Source: Halovenus sp. (GTDB taxonomy: Archaea > Halobacteriota > Halobacteria > Halobacteriales > Haloarculaceae). From it: DNA of 7,914 bases. Shown in pieces: positions 6,349 through 7,914 of this stretch. The notes under the pieces were generated by a model that was given only the letters and a program-made list of their open reading frames with translations, was not told the DNA's origin and made no database searches. A program made the position numbers and the translations under genes. The DNA lies in the NCBI GenBank assembly GCA_028274925.1, contig JAQCNR010000289.1:1-7914 (forward strand), given 5' to 3'. The stretch's first letter is position 1; the number at the start of each line of letters is the position of its first letter.

Positions 6349-6611
6349 CCGAAACACACACCGCGGTAATCGACCGAATCGAGGAGGGAATAGCCGTGCT
6401 AGTATTCGACGGCGAGAACTCCCCAGACGGACTGGATATCGACGTGGCCGAACTCCCGGACGAGACAGCACACGAAGGTGCTGTCCTCGCGGTCACGATG
6501 TCCGAGGGGGCAGTCGGGACTATCGAGGGCCGACCGGACGAAGAGGAAAAACGTCGCGAGCGCGCAGAGGACCGCTTCGACCGACTCTCGAAGCGACTCG
6601 GCGACGAGTAA
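6345..6611 (+). CDS. DUF3006 domain-containing protein
   Basis: This 88-residue acidic protein matches the DUF3006 pattern: an opening AVIDRIEEGIAVLVFD (7-22) like a small beta barrel, a central ELPDETAHEGAVLAV stretch (36-50), and a charged helical tail with EEEKRRERAEDRFDRL (66-81). There is no signal peptide or membrane segment, so it should be cytoplasmic. Its function is unknown in the family. DUF3006 genes are commonly found beside ComEC-like MBL genes in bacteria and archaea, as here, where the ATG lies within the MBL stop codon overlap and no ribosome binding site is visible, so translation is probably coupled. A cytoplasmic partner to an exported lipoprotein is puzzling; it could act on expression or on the precursor (inference). 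The gene ends one base before the convergent lipoprotein gene. Confidence 0.85.
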   Translation: MTETHTAVIDRIEEGIAVLVFDGENSPDGLDIDVAELPDETAHEGAVLAVTMSEGAVGTIEGRPDEEEKRRERAEDRFDRLSKRLGDE

Positions 6612-6612
6612 C

Positions 6613-7098
6613 TCAGGGACAGGCGATTGACTGGCGCTCAGGCCCCTGGTCGACAAGTTCGAGTTCTTCCGAATCGAGTGAGACAACCGCCGCTCTGCCG
6701 CCGTAGCCGTGGGTCTGGTCGTGGCCCCGAACGACAGCACAGGAGAGAGTGTCTGGAATCGGAATCGTCGCCGAGCGCGTGAACGGCTGTTGGCTGTGTG
6801 GATGCAGGAGTTCGCGGCGGCCGAGTTGTTCACCGTCGAGTCCCTCGACCTGCCACCAGTTCGCGTAGCCGTCCTCGCCGTCGTCGTCGTGGTGCAGCGT
6901 TACGTCGAAGGTGTAGTTCTGGGCGTCAGCCTCGAACGTAACGTCGACAACGTTGGCCTCCCGCAAGTCCAGTTCAGTGTCCTCGTCAGTCGAGAGGTTC
7001 GCGCTCTCTTCGGGGTCGCTCCCTTGGCCCAGACAACCCGCTATTCCGAGCACCGCACTACCAGTACAGAGAAGGCTGCGCCGGGACAGAGAGGGCAT
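6613..7098 (-). CDS. Tat-exported lipoprotein of unknown function
   Basis: The 161-residue precursor starts with a twin-arginine signal (SLSRRSLL, residues 3-10), a hydrophobic core and the lipobox IAGC (19-22), so Cys22 is the predicted lipid anchor on the cell surface. An acidic linker (23-48) leads to one beta-rich domain (about 49-150). It contains YTFDVTLHHDDDGEDGYANW (62-81), LGRRELLHPHSQQPFTRS (92-109), and GHDQTHGYGG (125-134). From memory this pattern (a VTV strand, then YA..W, HPH, QPFTRS and HG.GG) matches an uncharacterised family of small secreted proteins in bacteria. The clustered His residues could bind a metal, but no ligand set is proven. Cys120 and Cys160 could form a disulfide after export. 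The ATG at 7098 has a TATA-like box at leaderless spacing and no ribosome binding site. The gene converges with the DUF3006 gene at a one-base gap and diverges from the CNNM gene. Confidence 0.82.
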   Translation of the reverse strand: MPSLSRRSLLCTGSAVLGIAGCLGQGSDPEESANLSTDEDTELDLREANVVDVTFEADAQNYTFDVTLHHDDDGEDGYANWWQVEGLDGEQLGRRELLHPHSQQPFTRSATIPIPDTLSCAVVRGHDQTHGYGGRAAVVSLDSEELELVDQGPERQSIACP

Positions 7099-7120
7099 AT
7101 CAGCTCATTCGACCGCTGGC

Positions 7121-7130
7121 ATCATAACTA
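7121..7130 (-). promoter_or_regulatory. Putative TATA box for the Tat lipoprotein gene
   Basis: On the minus strand TAGTTATGAT lies 23-32 bases before the ATG at 7098, the right distance for a leaderless transcript. It is the only AT-rich stretch in that interval. Confidence 0.42.
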
Positions 7131-7172
7131 TCCGCCCAGTGAAGTTGCGGAGCGTGGGAGTCGACCCGGAGG

Positions 7173-7179
7173 TATTTAC
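7173..7179 (+). promoter_or_regulatory. Putative TATA box for the CNNM protein gene
   Basis: TATTTAC lies 26-32 bases before the ATG at 7205, a good match to a haloarchaeal leaderless promoter. It sits about 43 bases from the divergent TATA box of the lipoprotein gene, so both promoters share the 106-base intergenic region. Confidence 0.5.
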
Positions 7180-7204
7180 GATGGAACACTGGTAGTATCT
7201 GGTA

Positions 7205-7914
7205 ATGAACACGTTCGAGGTAACTCTCCGGCTCGTTGCCGGAGTGGTGCTTATTCTGACGAACGGCTTTTTCGTCGCAATTGAATTCGCGCTGACACGA
7301 GCGCGGCAGTACGACCGCGAGGAATTCATCGGTGACAGGCCGTCACTGGAGCGAGCGTGGGAGATGACACAGAATCTGGAGGTGTATCTGACGACCTGTC
7401 AGGTTGGGATTACGGCGTCCAGCATCGCCGTCGGGATTGTTGCCGAGCCAGCGTTGGCGTCGCTGTTCGAGCCGATATTTGCCAACACTACGCTGGCCTC
7501 GGTCGGGGCCGGTGGGGTGATTGCGTTTCTGATCATCAACCTCGTCCACCTCACCCACGGCGAGCAGACGCCAACGTATCTCGGCGTCGAGCGCTCTCGG
7601 CAGGTTTGTCGGTACGGCGCGGCGCCGCTGTACTGGTTTCACTGGCTCATCTCACCGCTGATTACGCTCGGTGATTGGGTTGCGAAAGGGACGCTCAAAT
7701 TCTTCGGCGTCGAGATGACCGGTGCGTGGCTCGAAACCGAACAGGAAGCGATGGAGTCACGCGCACAGTTGCGCAACCGAATCGACTCGCTGCTGGACGA
7801 AGGTGAGATTCCGGAGGAACGCCGTGACGAGGTGCTCAGTGCGCTCGATATCGGGACGCTCTCAGTTCGAGAGGTGATGAACCCTGCCGAGGAGATTGTC
7901 TCGTTGTCGACGAC
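7205..7914 (+). CDS. CNNM (DUF21) transmembrane protein with start of CBS domain, 3' partial
   Basis: This is a member of the CNNM/CorC/HlyC-like membrane family, related to Mg2+ and other ion transport or homeostasis proteins. The first 236 codons are in the window and the frame is open at the right edge. The CNNM domain (about 1-170) has a first membrane helix (8-28, ending FFVAIEFALTRAR), the conserved YLTTCQVGITASSIAVG stretch (61-77), a helix at about 99-116, and HGEQTPTYLGVERS (118-131), equivalent to the GE.xPK motif of other members. A further hydrophobic stretch spans about 140-160. Residues from about 185 form a charged linker, and VREVMNPAEEIVSL (221-234) is the start of the CBS pair. 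A TAG at 7193-7195 closes the frame upstream, so ATG 7205 is the start. The replacement of the usual GELVPK by GEQTPTY looks like a distinct archaeal subgroup. Transport substrate is unknown. Confidence 0.88.
   Translation, partial: MNTFEVTLRLVAGVVLILTNGFFVAIEFALTRARQYDREEFIGDRPSLERAWEMTQNLEVYLTTCQVGITASSIAVGIVAEPALASLFEPIFANTTLASVGAGGVIAFLIINLVHLTHGEQTPTYLGVERSRQVCRYGAAPLYWFHWLISPLITLGDWVAKGTLKFFGVEMTGAWLETEQEAMESRAQLRNRIDSLLDEGEIPEERRDEVLSALDIGTLSVREVMNPAEEIVSLST

Noticed and set aside
6872..6897. GTCGTCGTC tract that looks like a short tandem repeat
   Set aside because: It is the complement of an Asp-rich stretch (DDDGED) in the lipoprotein and reflects codon use, not a separate repeat.

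Overview
The window looks like chromosomal DNA of a halophilic archaeon (class Halobacteria). The predicted proteins are rich in Asp and Glu, GC is high with G/C-biased third codon positions, putative TATA boxes sit about 27 bases before several start codons (leaderless transcripts), one protein has a twin-arginine lipoprotein signal, and an archaeal-type DRG GTPase is present. Genus cannot be read from this sequence alone. No rRNA, tRNA, CRISPR array, transposase or integrase was seen.

Layout from left to right. A Fic-domain protein (+) enters from the left edge without its N-terminus. After a 203-base gap with no gene comes a small membrane protein with a C-terminal zinc ribbon (+), which meets the DRG GTPase gene (-) tail to tail with a 4-base overlap. 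The 233 bases between drg and the next gene hold the drg promoter, a block of hairpins bounded by an 11-base imperfect inverted repeat, and a T-rich terminator. A two-gene operon on the minus strand follows: a GAF sensor histidine kinase and then msrA, joined by an ATGA overlap. A 176-base divergent intergenic region leads to a plus-strand pair, a lipoprotein metallo-beta-lactamase of the ComEC C-terminal type and a DUF3006 protein, also joined by ATGA. One base further on, a Tat lipoprotein gene (-) converges. A divergent promoter region then leads to a CNNM/CBS membrane protein (+) that runs off the right edge.

Two functional units stand out. The kinase and msrA are probably translated in a coupled way, which suggests oxidative signalling linked to methionine sulfoxide repair. 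The kinase carries a CxxC pair near the phosphoacceptor helix, and the MsrA has only its catalytic cysteine. The metallo-hydrolase and DUF3006 protein form a second coupled unit: a surface-anchored putative phosphodiesterase or nuclease without the ComEC channel, plus a small partner of unknown role. I found no clear evidence of a wholly new defence or mobile system. The most unusual features are the hairpin element, the one-cysteine MsrA with its CxxC kinase, and the secreted MBL-DUF3006 pair.
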